Source of the DNA: Microvirga terricola
GTDB lineage: Bacteria; Pseudomonadota; Alphaproteobacteria; Rhizobiales; Beijerinckiaceae
Direction: 5' to 3'
Assembly: GCF_011777495.1 (NCBI RefSeq)
Contig: NZ_JAATJS010000004.1
Location: 1-64,000, forward strand
DNA: 64,000 nt
A program made the translations under genes and the position numbers. The notes beneath the pieces are model-generated. The model did no database searches. It saw nothing but the letters and a program-made list of their open reading frames with translations, and was not told the origin of the DNA. Every line of letters starts with the position of its first letter. Position 1 is the stretch's first letter. Shown here piece by piece: positions 51,822-62,195 of this stretch.

Positions 51822-52478
51822 TCAGGCTGCTTCCTCGACCGAGCCGAGGCGCTTGTCGAGGTACTCGTCGACCGCGATCATCAGCTCGTCGACCTTGCCG
51901 TCGAAGAAATGGTTAGCGCCGTCGACCACCGCGTGCTCGAGCTTCACGCCCTTCTGGGTTTTGACCTTCTCGATGACGCTGACGACGTCCTTCACCGGGG
52001 CGACGCGGTCCTCTGAGCCGTGCACGAACAGGCCGGAGGACGGGCAGGGGGCCAGGAACGAGAAATCGTAGCGGTTGGCCATGGCGGCAATGGAGATGAA
52101 GCCCTCGACCTCCGGACGGCGCATCAGGAGCTGCATGCCGATCCAGGCGCCGAAGGAGACGCCGGCGATCCAGCAGGCGCGGGCGTCCGGGTTGACTGCC
52201 TGGGCCCAGTCAAGCGCGGCGGCGGCATCGGACAGCTCGCCCTGGCCGTGGTCGAACGCGCCCTGGCTGCGGCCCACGCCACGGAAGTTGAAACGCAGAA
52301 CCGAGAAGCCGCGGTTCGCGAAGTCATAGAAAAGGTTATAAACGATCTGGTTGTTCATCGTGCCGCCGAACTGGGGGTGCGGATGCAGGATGATGGCAAT
52401 GGGTGCGCCTTTCTCTTTGGCGGGCTGGTAACGCCCCTCAATGCGACCGGCGGGACCCGTAAAGACGACCTCAGGCAT
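51822..52478 (-). CDS. Alpha/beta hydrolase
   Basis: The 218-residue protein has IILHPHPQFGGTMNNQIVYN (oxyanion region) near 30-50, the nucleophile elbow GVSFGAW near 105, HGSEDRVAPV with the acid near 150, and DGANHFFDG with the catalytic His near 185. These are the three catalytic positions of the dienelactone-hydrolase-like group. No signal peptide, so cytosolic. The substrate is unknown. It diverges from the suf operon. Confidence 0.85.
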   Translation of the reverse strand: MPEVVFTGPAGRIEGRYQPAKEKGAPIAIILHPHPQFGGTMNNQIVYNLFYDFANRGFSVLRFNFRGVGRSQGAFDHGQGELSDAAAALDWAQAVNPDARACWIAGVSFGAWIGMQLLMRRPEVEGFISIAAMANRYDFSFLAPCPSSGLFVHGSEDRVAPVKDVVSVIEKVKTQKGVKLEHAVVDGANHFFDGKVDELMIAVDEYLDKRLGSVEEAA

Positions 52479-52561
52479 GAATGCGAACCTCTTCTCAACC
52501 TCTCCGCTCAGGAGAGGGAAAACACGACAGCCTTGATTTTCGGCCGCGGAATTCTTGAAAT

Positions 52562-52584
52562 GACTTTAGAGCTATTCTAAAGTC
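52562..52584 (+). promoter_or_regulatory. Irr (ICE)-type operator upstream of the suf operon
   Basis: GACTTTAGA-GCTAT-TCTAAAGTC is a perfect inverted repeat with 9-base arms. Its core (52565-52581) fits the iron control element TTTAGAA-nnn-TTCTAAA bound by the Irr regulator in Rhizobiales in all but one or two places. It lies about 125 bases before the first suf gene. Irr acts at low iron and senses haem, so the operon should respond to iron status. Confidence 0.75.
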
Positions 52585-52708
52585 CTGCCCCTCAGGCGCT
52601 CCGGCCGGCCATCGGCCATTCGGGCGCGAACTGATATGATGTGGTGGCTGTGCTTTAGCACGGCAACCAGGGGCGATTGCAAGGATTTCGTGAGGCAGGG
52701 CGGTAGAG

Positions 52709-53881
52709 GTGGCAAGAAGTCGGCGCACATATCTCGACCATAACGCGACTTCGCCCTTGCGGCCCGAGGTTGCGGAGGTGGTGGCGCGCGCGCTCCAGCT
52801 TCTCGGAAACCCCTCATCGGTCCATGCCGAGGGCCGCGCCGCGCGGTCGGAAATCGAGAGCGCGCGAGAAAAGGTCGCCCGGCTCGTCGGTGCGCGTGCC
52901 AAGAACGTGATCTTCACGAGCGGGGGCACTGAGGCCAGCAACCTGGCCTTAAGCCCGTCGTTCCGCCGCCTGGGGCAACAGGGCGCAGCACGCCTTCTCA
53001 TGGGCGCGACGGAGCATCCTTGCGTGCTCAACGGCCACCGCTTCCCGTCAGAGGCGGCCGAGGCCATCCCGGTCGATGCAAACGGCGTCATCGATCTGGC
53101 TTGGTTGAAAGGGCGTCTTGAGCAGATGGGCGAGGGGCGGGCGCTGGTCTCCGTCCAGCTTGCCAATAACGAAACCGGCGTCCTGCAGCCGGTCGGTGAG
53201 GCGGCGGCGCTCGTTCACGCCCGTGGCGGGTTGATCCATACCGACGCGGTGCAGGCGGCGGGCAAGGTCCCGGTCGATATCACGATGCTCGGCGTCGATG
53301 CGCTGACCCTCTCGGCCCACAAGCTCGGCGGGCCGAAGGGCATTGGTGCGCTGGTGCTCGCCTCCGACCAGTTCGAGATTGCCGACCGGCTGATCCGGGG
53401 CGGTGGGCAAGAGAAGGGGAACCGCGCCGGCACGGAGAACGTGGCGGCCATCGCCGGCTTCGGCGCTGCTGCGGAGATCGCCCTTGCAACCTTGAGTGAG
53501 GAGGCTGCCCGTCTGCGGGCGCTTCGTGATGAAGCTGAGGCGCAACTGCGCTGCATCGCGCCCGAGGCAATTGTGATCGCTGCAAGCGCTGAGCGGTTGC
53601 CTAATACCTTCGCCTTTGCCATACCCGCCCTCAAGGCGGAAACGGCGCTGATCGCCTTCGATCTGGAGGGAATTGCCCTTTCCTCCGGCTCGGCTTGCTC
53701 CTCGGGCAAGGTCAAGCGGTCGCATGTGCTCGATGCCATGGGTATCGAGCCCGCCCTCGCGGAGGGCGTTTTGCGTGTGAGTTTGGGGTGGACGACCACA
53801 AAAGAAGACGTGGTCCGCTTTGCGGAAGCGTGCGAAAAGGTGGTCTCTACCTTATATAAGCGGAAGGCGAGCGCGGCCTGA
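52709..53881 (+). CDS. Cysteine desulfurase, IscS/NifS type
   Basis: The 390-residue PLP enzyme takes sulfur from cysteine for Fe-S clusters. It starts at TYLDHNATSPLRPEV. The PLP lysine is in LSAHKLGGPKG (about 210), and the catalytic Cys loop is SSGSACSSGKVKRSHVL near 330. GNRAGTENVAAIAGFG is the conserved substrate segment. It is the first gene of the suf run, 70 bases before sufB. A second desulfurase, SufS, is at the other end of the same run. Confidence 0.9.
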   Translation: MARSRRTYLDHNATSPLRPEVAEVVARALQLLGNPSSVHAEGRAARSEIESAREKVARLVGARAKNVIFTSGGTEASNLALSPSFRRLGQQGAARLLMGATEHPCVLNGHRFPSEAAEAIPVDANGVIDLAWLKGRLEQMGEGRALVSVQLANNETGVLQPVGEAAALVHARGGLIHTDAVQAAGKVPVDITMLGVDALTLSAHKLGGPKGIGALVLASDQFEIADRLIRGGGQEKGNRAGTENVAAIAGFGAAAEIALATLSEEAARLRALRDEAEAQLRCIAPEAIVIAASAERLPNTFAFAIPALKAETALIAFDLEGIALSSGSACSSGKVKRSHVLDAMGIEPALAEGVLRVSLGWTTTKEDVVRFAEACEKVVSTLYKRKASAA

Positions 53882-53951
53882 AAAGGCTACGTTGGCATTT
53901 CCAATGTCATCAACCCGCGGTCCTTGAAACCGTGAGCGGTGGGAGAGACAG

Positions 53952-55424
<1,473 letters not shown>

Positions 55425-55442
55425 TCAAAGTCAAAGACGGGG

Positions 55443-55520
55443 ATGCCCGGGACAAGCCCGGGCATGACGCGAAACCTCCAAGGCCCGTCATGGCCGGACT
55501 TGATCCGGCCATCCACGCCT
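55443..55520. repeat. REP-like hairpin pair between sufB and sufC
   Basis: Two stem-loops, ATGCCCGGG-ACAAG-CCCGGGCAT (55443-55465) and ATGGCCGGA-CTTGA-TCCGGCCAT (55490-55512). The loops resemble the hairpins at 33067, 57619 and 62134. In an operon such elements can protect upstream mRNA and lower downstream expression. Confidence 0.8.
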
Positions 55521-55539
55521 CAAGAAACGGAATACTCAG

Positions 55540-56292
55540 ATGCTCGAAATCAAGAACCTCGTGGTCCAGATCGAGGACAAGCGCATTCTCAACGGCCTCA
55601 ATCTCACGGTGAACAACGGCGAGGTCGCCGCCATCATGGGGCCGAACGGCTCCGGCAAATCCACCTTGTCCTACGTGATCGCCGGCAAGGAGGACTATGA
55701 AGTCCTCGACGGTGAGATCATCCTCGACGGGCAGAACCTTTTGGAGATGGAGCCGGATCAGCGCGCGGCAGCGGGTGTGTTCCTTGCCTTCCAGTACCCG
55801 CTGGAAATCCCGGGCGTCGCCTCGATGACCTTCCTGAAGGCTGCCATGAACGCGCAGCGCAAGTCGCGCGGGCAGGACGAGTTGAGCACGCCGGATTTCA
55901 TCAAGCGCGTGAATGCGGCAGCCGCCAAGCTCGAAATTCCGAAGGACATGCTGAAGCGCGCGCTCAACGTCGGCTTTTCGGGCGGTGAGAAGAAGCGCAT
56001 GGAAATCCTCCAGATGGCGCTTCTTGAGCCGACTTTCTGCATCCTCGACGAGACGGATTCCGGCCTCGACATTGACGCGCTGCGCATCGTGTCCGAGGGC
56101 GTGAATGCACTGCGGTCGCCTGATCGCTCGTTCCTCGTCATCACCCACTATCAGCGCCTGTTGAACCACATTGTGCCGGATACCGTGCACGTCATGTCGG
56201 CGGGTCGCGTCGTGAAGTCGGGCGGCAAGGAGCTGGCGCTCGAACTCGAGGCCAACGGCTACGCCGATTACCGCGAGAGCGAGGCTGCCTGA
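55540..56292 (+). CDS. sufC: Fe-S cluster assembly ATPase SufC
   Basis: The 250-residue ABC-type ATPase drives conformational change in SufBCD. Walker A is GPNGSGKST (about 35-43), the signature is [13 protein letters not shown] near 148, Walker B is [15 protein letters not shown], and the switch is VITHYQRLL. It starts 115 bases after sufB and ends one base before sufD. Confidence 0.96.
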   Translation: MLEIKNLVVQIEDKRILNGLNLTVNNGEVAAIMGPNGSGKSTLSYVIAGKEDYEVLDGEIILDGQNLLEMEPDQRAAAGVFLAFQYPLEIPGVASMTFLKAAMNAQRKSRGQDELSTPDFIKRVNAAAAKLEIPKDMLKRALNVGFSGGEKKRMEILQMALLEPTFCILDETDSGLDIDALRIVSEGVNALRSPDRSFLVITHYQRLLNHIVPDTVHVMSAGRVVKSGGKELALELEANGYADYRESEAA

Positions 56293-56293
56293 G

Positions 56294-57607
56294 ATGGCCG
56301 GGGTCACTTTGATGAAGACGCCGGCCGAGACAGGGCTGGTGCAGGCCTTCGAGACGGTGAAGGCGACGTTGCCGGGCGACGTCGAGTCCCGCGCGCAGGC
56401 CTTCGAGCTTTTCGAACGCAACGGCCTGCCGCATCGCCGGGTCGAGGAGTTCAAGTACACGGATCTCCGTGCGCTGATGCGCGAAGTCGCGCCTTTCGCC
56501 AAGGTGCCTTCCGCCGACGAGGCGAAGACGGCTTTGCGGGACGCGAAGGCGCTGGCGGAGATCAATGCGCTGCAAGTCCCCTTCGTGAACGGCCACTTCG
56601 TTCGCGACGCGGTCGATTTCAAGAACCTGCCCGAGGGCGTCGAAATCGTACCGCTGGCGGAAGCGCTTGCGAGCGGCCATGATTGGCTGACCCGCCTGAG
56701 CCCGGTGGAATGGGCGCGGCAGAACCCGGTCTATCAGCTCAACTCGTCCTTCATGGCCGATGGGGTGATGATCCGCATCGTCGGGCAGGTGACGACGCCG
56801 GTTCATCTGCGCTTCGTCACATCGAGCGCGTCCGCCGTCGCCACCGCGACCCGCGTGCTCGTGCTCATCGAAGACGGCGCTTCGGTGAAGCTCCTCGAGA
56901 CCCACGAGAGCACGAACGGCGTGAGCCACCAGCCTAACGATGTGGTGGAGCTGATCGCGGGCGACCAGACCAATGTCCATCATGTCCGCGTCAATGCGGA
57001 AGGCGATCAGGCGCTCGCGCTTTCGACCTTCGCGGTAAAGATCGGGGCGGAGGCGTCCTTCAACAGCATCAACGTCGTGGCCGGTTCTGCCACATCACGC
57101 CATCAGGTTTTCGCCATTCTCAACGGCGAGAACACGAAGGCGCAGATCAACGGCGCGACGATGCTCAAGGGTCGCCAGCACGGCGACTCCACGCTCGTCG
57201 TCGAACACGCCGCGCCCCATTGTGAGAGCCGCGAGCTGTTCAAGACCGTGGTCGATAATGAGGCGACCGGCGTGTTCCAGGGCAAGATCATCGTTCCGCA
57301 TCACGCACAGAAGACCGACGGCCGCATGATGTCGGCGGCGCTTCTGCTCGCCGACGGCGCGGCCATGAACAACAAGCCGGAACTCGAAATCTTCGCTGAC
57401 GACGTGCAGTGCGCGCACGGTGCGACCTGCGGCCAGCTCGATGAGGATCTTCTGTTCTACCTCATGGCACGGGGCATCCCGAAGAAGGAGGCCGAGAGCC
57501 TTCTGATTCAAGCGTTCCTGGGCGAGGCCATCGAGTTCGTCGACAATGAGGACGTGCGAGAGGCGCTTGTTCACACGGTCGAGGAGTGGCTGAAGGCGAG
57601 AACATAG
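56294..57607 (+). CDS. sufD: Fe-S cluster assembly protein SufD
   Basis: The 437-residue paralogue of SufB completes SufBC2D. It has FERNGLPHRRVEEFKYTDLRAL near 38-60, a beta-helix core, and the C-terminal QCAHGATCGQLDEDLLFYLMARGIPKKEAESLLIQAF with the conserved HGAT segment. The ATG is one base after the sufC stop, so translation is coupled. It lacks enzymatic motifs, as expected. Confidence 0.95.
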   Translation: MAGVTLMKTPAETGLVQAFETVKATLPGDVESRAQAFELFERNGLPHRRVEEFKYTDLRALMREVAPFAKVPSADEAKTALRDAKALAEINALQVPFVNGHFVRDAVDFKNLPEGVEIVPLAEALASGHDWLTRLSPVEWARQNPVYQLNSSFMADGVMIRIVGQVTTPVHLRFVTSSASAVATATRVLVLIEDGASVKLLETHESTNGVSHQPNDVVELIAGDQTNVHHVRVNAEGDQALALSTFAVKIGAEASFNSINVVAGSATSRHQVFAILNGENTKAQINGATMLKGRQHGDSTLVVEHAAPHCESRELFKTVVDNEATGVFQGKIIVPHHAQKTDGRMMSAALLLADGAAMNNKPELEIFADDVQCAHGATCGQLDEDLLFYLMARGIPKKEAESLLIQAFLGEAIEFVDNEDVREALVHTVEEWLKART

Positions 57608-57618
57608 GCTCCTTCGTC

Positions 57619-57712
57619 ATGGCCGGCCTTGATCCGGCCATCCACGTCTTCCGCGCCGGCGCGAAGCAAAGGTGTGGATGCCAGGCACAAGGCCGGGTAC
57701 GACGGCTGAGAA
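57619..57712. repeat. REP-like hairpin between sufD and sufS
   Basis: ATGGCCGG/CCGGCCAT stem at 57619-57641, with a CCTTGAT loop; a second GC-rich imperfect part reaches to about 57712. It belongs to the same family as the element between sufB and sufC. Confidence 0.75.
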
Positions 57713-57723
57713 ATGGTGAGACG

Positions 57724-58959
57724 ATGAATGCACCCATGAAGCCCTACGACGTCGAAGCCATTCGGGCGCAGTTTCCGATCCTGTCGCAACAGGTTTATGG
57801 CAAGCCGCTCGTCTATCTCGACAACGCCGCATCGGCGCAGAAACCGCGCGCGGTGATCGACGCCATGGTCAACACCATGGAGACGGGCTACGCAAACGTC
57901 CATCGCGGCCTGCACTTCATGGCGAATGCCGCGACCGAGTCCTTCGAACGCGCTCGCGAGACCGTGCGGGCGTTTCTCAATGCGGAGAGCGTGAACGAGA
58001 TCATCTTCACGAAATCGGCGACCGAAGCCTACAACCTCGTGGCGGACTCCTTCGGTCGTATGGCGATCGGGGAGGGGGACGAGATCATCCTCTCCATCAT
58101 GGAGCACCATTCCAACATCGTGCCCTGGCATTACCTGCGCGAGCGGAAAGGTGCGGTGATCAAGTGGGCTCCGGTGGACGACGAGGGCAATTTCCTCGTC
58201 GAGGAATATGAAAAGCTCTTCACGCCGCGCACCAAGATCGTCGCCATGACGCACATGTCCAATGTGCTCGGCACCGTGACGCCGATGAAGGAGATCATCC
58301 GCATTGCTCATGGCCATGGCGTTCCAGTGCTCGTGGACGGCGCACAGGGCGCCGTGCATCTCGATGTGGACGTGCGCGATCTCGACGCCGATTTCTATGT
58401 GCTCACCGGCCACAAGGTTTATGGCCCCACCGGCATCGGCGTTCTCTACGGCAAGCGCAAGTGGCTGGAGAAGATGCCACCTTATCAGGGTGGTGGCGAG
58501 ATGATCCGCGAGGTGACCGTCGATACGGTGACCTATAATGAGCCGCCTCATCGTTTCGAGGCGGGGACGCCCGCCATCATCGAAGCAGTCGGGCTCGATG
58601 CGGCCCTGCGCTTCATGATGGAACTGGGCCGCGACAACATCCGCGCCCATGAGAAGGCCTTGTCGGATTACGCCCATCAGCGGCTGGGCGCCATGAACTC
58701 GATCCGCATCTTCGGCCGCGCCAAGGGCAAGGGGGCGATCATCGCCTTCGAGATGAAGAACGCTCACGCCCATGACGTGGCGACCATCATCGACCGGCAG
58801 GGTGTGGCGGTGCGCGCCGGCACCCATTGCGCCATGCCGCTCCTGACCCGCTTCGGCACGACCTCCACGTGCCGCGCGTCATTCGGACTCTACAACACCA
58901 TGGAAGAAGTGGATAAACTGGTCGATGCCTTGCAGAAGGCCGAGGCCCTGTTTGCTTGA
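57724..58959 (+). CDS. sufS: Cysteine desulfurase SufS
   Basis: ATG 57724 is chosen; the frame is open back into the end of sufD. The 411-residue PLP enzyme has VYLDNAASAQKP (about 30), LTGHKVYGPTGIGVLYG with the PLP lysine near 230, and the active Cys in VRAGTHCAMPLLTRFG near 365. It passes persulfide to the SufBCD scaffold through a carrier. It differs from the IscS-type gene at the front of the operon. Confidence 0.94.
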   Translation: MNAPMKPYDVEAIRAQFPILSQQVYGKPLVYLDNAASAQKPRAVIDAMVNTMETGYANVHRGLHFMANAATESFERARETVRAFLNAESVNEIIFTKSATEAYNLVADSFGRMAIGEGDEIILSIMEHHSNIVPWHYLRERKGAVIKWAPVDDEGNFLVEEYEKLFTPRTKIVAMTHMSNVLGTVTPMKEIIRIAHGHGVPVLVDGAQGAVHLDVDVRDLDADFYVLTGHKVYGPTGIGVLYGKRKWLEKMPPYQGGGEMIREVTVDTVTYNEPPHRFEAGTPAIIEAVGLDAALRFMMELGRDNIRAHEKALSDYAHQRLGAMNSIRIFGRAKGKGAIIAFEMKNAHAHDVATIIDRQGVAVRAGTHCAMPLLTRFGTTSTCRASFGLYNTMEEVDKLVDALQKAEALFA

Positions 58960-58971
58960 GGATATGAACCT

Positions 58972-59355
58972 GTGAACGCCGCCAATCCCATCAACGAGGC
59001 GCCCAACGCGCCGCAGGTCTCGCCCAGCTCCACAATCCCGCCGGAAGAGCTGGACCGGATGACGGATGACATCATCGCGGCCCTCAAGACCGTTTACGAC
59101 CCCGAAATCCCGTCCGATATCTACGAACTCGGCCTCATCTACCGCGTCGATATCGACGACGACCGCAATGTCGCCATCGACATGACCCTGACCGCCCCCG
59201 GCTGCCCGGTGGCGGGCGAAATGCCGGGATGGGTCGAGAACGCAGTGTCGGCTGTCCAAGGCGTGCAGGGCGTGAAGGTCAACATGGTCTTCGACCCGCC
59301 CTGGGATCAGAGCCGCATGTCCGACGAGGCGAGAGTAGCCCTCGATATGTGGTAG
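58972..59355 (+). CDS. sufT: SUF system assembly protein SufT (DUF59/MIP18)
   Basis: A GTG start at 58972 has GAGGATATG upstream. The 127-residue protein holds the MIP18 domain: IIAALKTVYDPEIPSDIYELGLIY (about 34-57), VAIDMTLTAPGCPVAGEMPGWV with the conserved Cys, and the end VVFDPPWDQSRMSDEAR-like. It acts late, in moving or fitting clusters into targets. It is 12 bases after sufS and is followed by a terminator. Confidence 0.92.
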   Translation: MNAANPINEAPNAPQVSPSSTIPPEELDRMTDDIIAALKTVYDPEIPSDIYELGLIYRVDIDDDRNVAIDMTLTAPGCPVAGEMPGWVENAVSAVQGVQGVKVNMVFDPPWDQSRMSDEARVALDMW

Positions 59356-59363
59356 GAGTTTCA

Positions 59364-59392
59364 AAGGGCTGTGCTTAAGGGCACGGCCCTTT
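59364..59392. terminator. Terminator between sufT and the KefB-like gene
   Basis: An AAAGGGC...GCCCTTT stem with a short mismatch, around TGTGCTTAAGGGCACG, followed by TCTCTTTT. It fits both convergent genes. Confidence 0.8.
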
Positions 59393-59397
59393 CTCTT

Positions 59398-61137
59398 TTA
59401 TGAGGCCGCGGCGGTTGCCGCGTCGGGATCTTCCAGATCCGGCGAGACGGGCGGCTTCTCGACGTCGTCCTTGGGCATGGCCGCCACCATGCCGCGCGCG
59501 ATTTCCTGCTCGCCCATGATCACGCGCGATGCGCCGTATTTGTCGAGGTGGTCGCGCTCAGCAGCGGAATGCGCGCGCCCGATGATGAGCAGGGACGGGT
59601 TGATGGTGCGGGCCTGCTCCACGACCGAACCGCTCTCGAACGCGTCCGGGATGGCGACGAGAAGGCAGCGCGCCTGCCCGATATGCGCAGCGGCGGCAAT
59701 ATCGGGGTTAGCCGCATTGCCGATGATGGTCTCGACGCCGAGCTCCTTGAGTTCCGAAACCTTGTCCTTGTTGCTGTCGATGACGAGGAAAGGCATCTTG
59801 GCTGCAAGAAGCTTGGCGCTGATGAACTTGCCGACACGTCCGTGGCCGACGAGGACGACATGGTTCGTCAGCGACGTATGGGGAATAGGCTCCCAGGTCG
59901 GCGCGATAGGCTCGGCCTCCGATGCGGCCTCCGGCTTGGCGGCGACTTCCGCTTCCTTCCTGGCGAACCAGCGGTCGAGCAGCGTGAACAGGAACGGGTT
60001 GACCAGGATCGAAAGGATCGCGCCCGCCAGAATGAGATCGCGGGCGCGCTCGGGGAGAATGTGAAGCCCCACGCCGAGGCCTGCGAGGATGAAGGAGAAC
60101 TCGCCGATCTGCGCCAGGCTCGCGGCGATGGTCAGTGCCGTCGATTTCGGGTGGCCGAAGAAGCGCACGATGGCGAGCGCCGCCAGTGACTTGCCGACGA
60201 CGATAATGAGGAGGGTCGCCAGCACCGGCCCGAAATCGCGGATGAGGATCGTCGGGTCGAACAGCATGCCGACCGAGATGAAGAAAAGAACCGCGAAGGC
60301 GTCGCGAAGCGGCAGTGTTTCCGATGCGGCCTGATGGCTGAGTTCCGACTCGCTTAAGACCATGCCGGCAAAGAACGCGCCGAGCGCGAAGGACACGCCG
60401 AACAGAACCGCCGCGCCATAAGCCACACCCAGCGCGATCGCCAGGACCGAGAGGCGGAACAATTCGCGCGAGCCGGTGTGGGCGACGAAATGAAGAATCC
60501 ACGGGATCACCCGGCGGCCGACCATGAGCATGATGGCGACGAAGGCGGTGACCTTGCCGAGCGTGAGAGCAAGTGACGTCCAGACTGTCGTTGCATCCGC
60601 CGTTTCATTGGCCAAGGCATTGGCGATGGCGGGCAGCAGCACGAGGGTCAGCACCATCGCCAGATCTTCGACGATGAGCCAGCCGACGGCGATATGGCCG
60701 CGCTCCGTGTCGACGAGGCGGCGCTCCTGCAACGCGCGCAAGAGCACGACGGTACTTGCGACCGAGAGCGCAAGGCCGAACACGACGCCCGCGCCAATGC
60801 TCCAGCCCATCAGCCACGCGAGTCCCATGCCCAACAGCGTGGCGCTGGCGATCTGCACAATGGCGCCCGGAATCGCGATGGCTTTGACGGAGAGCAGGTC
60901 CTTCAAGGAAAAGTGAAGGCCGACGCCGAACATCAGCAGGATCACGCCGATCTCGGCGAGCTGATTGGCAAGGCTCTGGTCCGCCACGTAACCGGGCGTG
61001 AAGGGGCCGCAAAGCACGCCCGCCAAAAGGTAGCCGACGAGAGGCGAGATGCGGAAACGGTGCGCTAAAGCGCCGAGAGCAAATGCCAGAACGAGGCCGA
61101 TCACAATCGTCGAAATCAGCGGCGTGTGATGCGGCAT
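59398..61137 (-). CDS. KefB/YbaL-type cation:proton antiporter with RCK domain
   Basis: The 579-residue protein has about twelve membrane helices (1-385) of the CPA2 group, beginning PLISTIVIGLVLAFALGALAHRF. A Rossmann TrkA-N (RCK) domain follows: NHVVLVGHGRVGKFISAKLL near 425-445, with GVETIIGNAANPDI. The C-terminus is short and acidic. The layout matches YbaL rather than KefB/KefC with their ancillary proteins. It exchanges K+ or Na+ for protons. It is placed between sufT and sufA on the opposite strand. Confidence 0.88.
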   Translation of the reverse strand: MPHHTPLISTIVIGLVLAFALGALAHRFRISPLVGYLLAGVLCGPFTPGYVADQSLANQLAEIGVILLMFGVGLHFSLKDLLSVKAIAIPGAIVQIASATLLGMGLAWLMGWSIGAGVVFGLALSVASTVVLLRALQERRLVDTERGHIAVGWLIVEDLAMVLTLVLLPAIANALANETADATTVWTSLALTLGKVTAFVAIMLMVGRRVIPWILHFVAHTGSRELFRLSVLAIALGVAYGAAVLFGVSFALGAFFAGMVLSESELSHQAASETLPLRDAFAVLFFISVGMLFDPTILIRDFGPVLATLLIIVVGKSLAALAIVRFFGHPKSTALTIAASLAQIGEFSFILAGLGVGLHILPERARDLILAGAILSILVNPFLFTLLDRWFARKEAEVAAKPEAASEAEPIAPTWEPIPHTSLTNHVVLVGHGRVGKFISAKLLAAKMPFLVIDSNKDKVSELKELGVETIIGNAANPDIAAAAHIGQARCLLVAIPDAFESGSVVEQARTINPSLLIIGRAHSAAERDHLDKYGASRVIMGEQEIARGMVAAMPKDDVEKPPVSPDLEDPDAATAAAS

Positions 61138-61313
61138 CGGCTCTCCTTCGCGTTGGGTAATCGTTCCCTTTAAATTGGAAAACCGCCTACCGCGTCAACC
61201 GAAGCGTCGCCAATCGGCCAATAAATCTCGACCTTTGGGTCCCCATATCCTATCTTGAAGGCAACGCACTCGTTCTGCCCGGGCCTTGAACCCGGCCGTC
61301 AGGAGAGAGATTC

Positions 61314-61691
61314 ATGGCTTTACCCGGTTTCAAGGTCGTCACCTTGACCGACGCGGCGGCAAACCGCGTCAAGAGCATCATCGAAAAGGTGGATCGCCCA
61401 ATCGTGGGCGTTCGCGTGGGCGTCAAGAACGGCGGCTGCGCGGGCATGTCCTATACGATGGAATATGCCGAGAGCATTTCCCCGCTCGACGAGGTGGTCG
61501 AGGACAAGGGCGTGACGGTTCTGGTCGATCCCAAGGCCGTGCTTTTCCTGCTCGGCACGGAGATGGACTTTCAGACCACCAAGATGTCCTCGCAGTTCGT
61601 GTTCAACAATCCCAACCAGACCTCGGCCTGCGGCTGCGGCGAATCCGTCGCCATCACCCCCGCGACGCCCGGCGAACTTCAATCGGCCTGA
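61314..61691 (+). CDS. sufA: A-type Fe-S carrier SufA/HesB family
   Basis: The 125-residue protein has VKSIIEKVDRPIVGVRVGVKNGGCAGMSYTMEY with the first conserved Cys (about 42), and SACGCGESV with the second and third near the end. These three bind the cluster. GAGAGA lies before the start. It takes clusters from the scaffold to targets. It is away from the main suf genes by 1.9 kb and starts a unit with the TfoX-like gene. Confidence 0.92.
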   Translation: MALPGFKVVTLTDAAANRVKSIIEKVDRPIVGVRVGVKNGGCAGMSYTMEYAESISPLDEVVEDKGVTVLVDPKAVLFLLGTEMDFQTTKMSSQFVFNNPNQTSACGCGESVAITPATPGELQSA

Positions 61692-61697
61692 TCGCGG

Positions 61698-62063
61698 ATG
61701 GACGCGGATACGATTCGGGACATCTTTCGGAGCGTCGATCTCCTGCGCATCCGGAGGATGTTCGGAGGGCAGGGCATTTATCAGGGCGACGTGATGTTCG
61801 CCCTGGAAGCCGGTGGTGAGCTGTATCTGAAGACGGATACAGAGACGGTCGAGACCTTCCGCAGCATCAATTCCAGACCCTTCGTCTACACCGCCCATAA
61901 CGGCCGGGCGATGGAGACGAGCTATTGGCTCATGCCGGATGCCTGTCTGGATGACGAGGACGAGGCGGCCCGCTTCGCCTTGCTCGCCCTCCAGGCCGCG
62001 CGCCGTGCGCAGGCGGCGAAGCCGGCCAAGGCGCGGGCGAAGCCAGCGAAGAAGCGCGCCTGA
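61698..62063 (+). CDS. TfoX N-terminal domain protein
   Basis: The 121-residue protein holds the TfoX_N fold: LLRIRRMFGGQGIYQGDVMFALEAGGELYLKTD (17-50, split) and NGRAMETSYWLMPD. The C-terminus is Lys/Ala-rich and would suit DNA or membrane contact. In Vibrio, TfoX controls competence. In alphaproteobacteria the role is unknown. It starts 7 bases after sufA and is probably co-transcribed. Confidence 0.85.
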   Translation: MDADTIRDIFRSVDLLRIRRMFGGQGIYQGDVMFALEAGGELYLKTDTETVETFRSINSRPFVYTAHNGRAMETSYWLMPDACLDDEDEAARFALLALQAARRAQAAKPAKARAKPAKKRA

Positions 62064-62079
62064 TAGGTTGCCAACCTTT

Positions 62080-62162
62080 GTCATGACGGGGCTTGTCCCG
62101 GCCATCTCGAACATGGACGTGAAAGAAATCGGGATCACCGGGACAAGCCCGGTGATGACAAG
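62080..62162. repeat. REP-like hairpin element
   Basis: Two stems: ATCACCGGG-ACAAG-CCCGGTGAT (62134-62156) perfect, and an imperfect ATGAC-GGGG-CTTGT-CCCG one at about 62092-62105. It lies between the convergent tfoX-like and EamA genes. Confidence 0.78.
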
Positions 62163-62195
62163 GTTGAGGCTGACGGGCCGCTACGGTCTGGCTGC

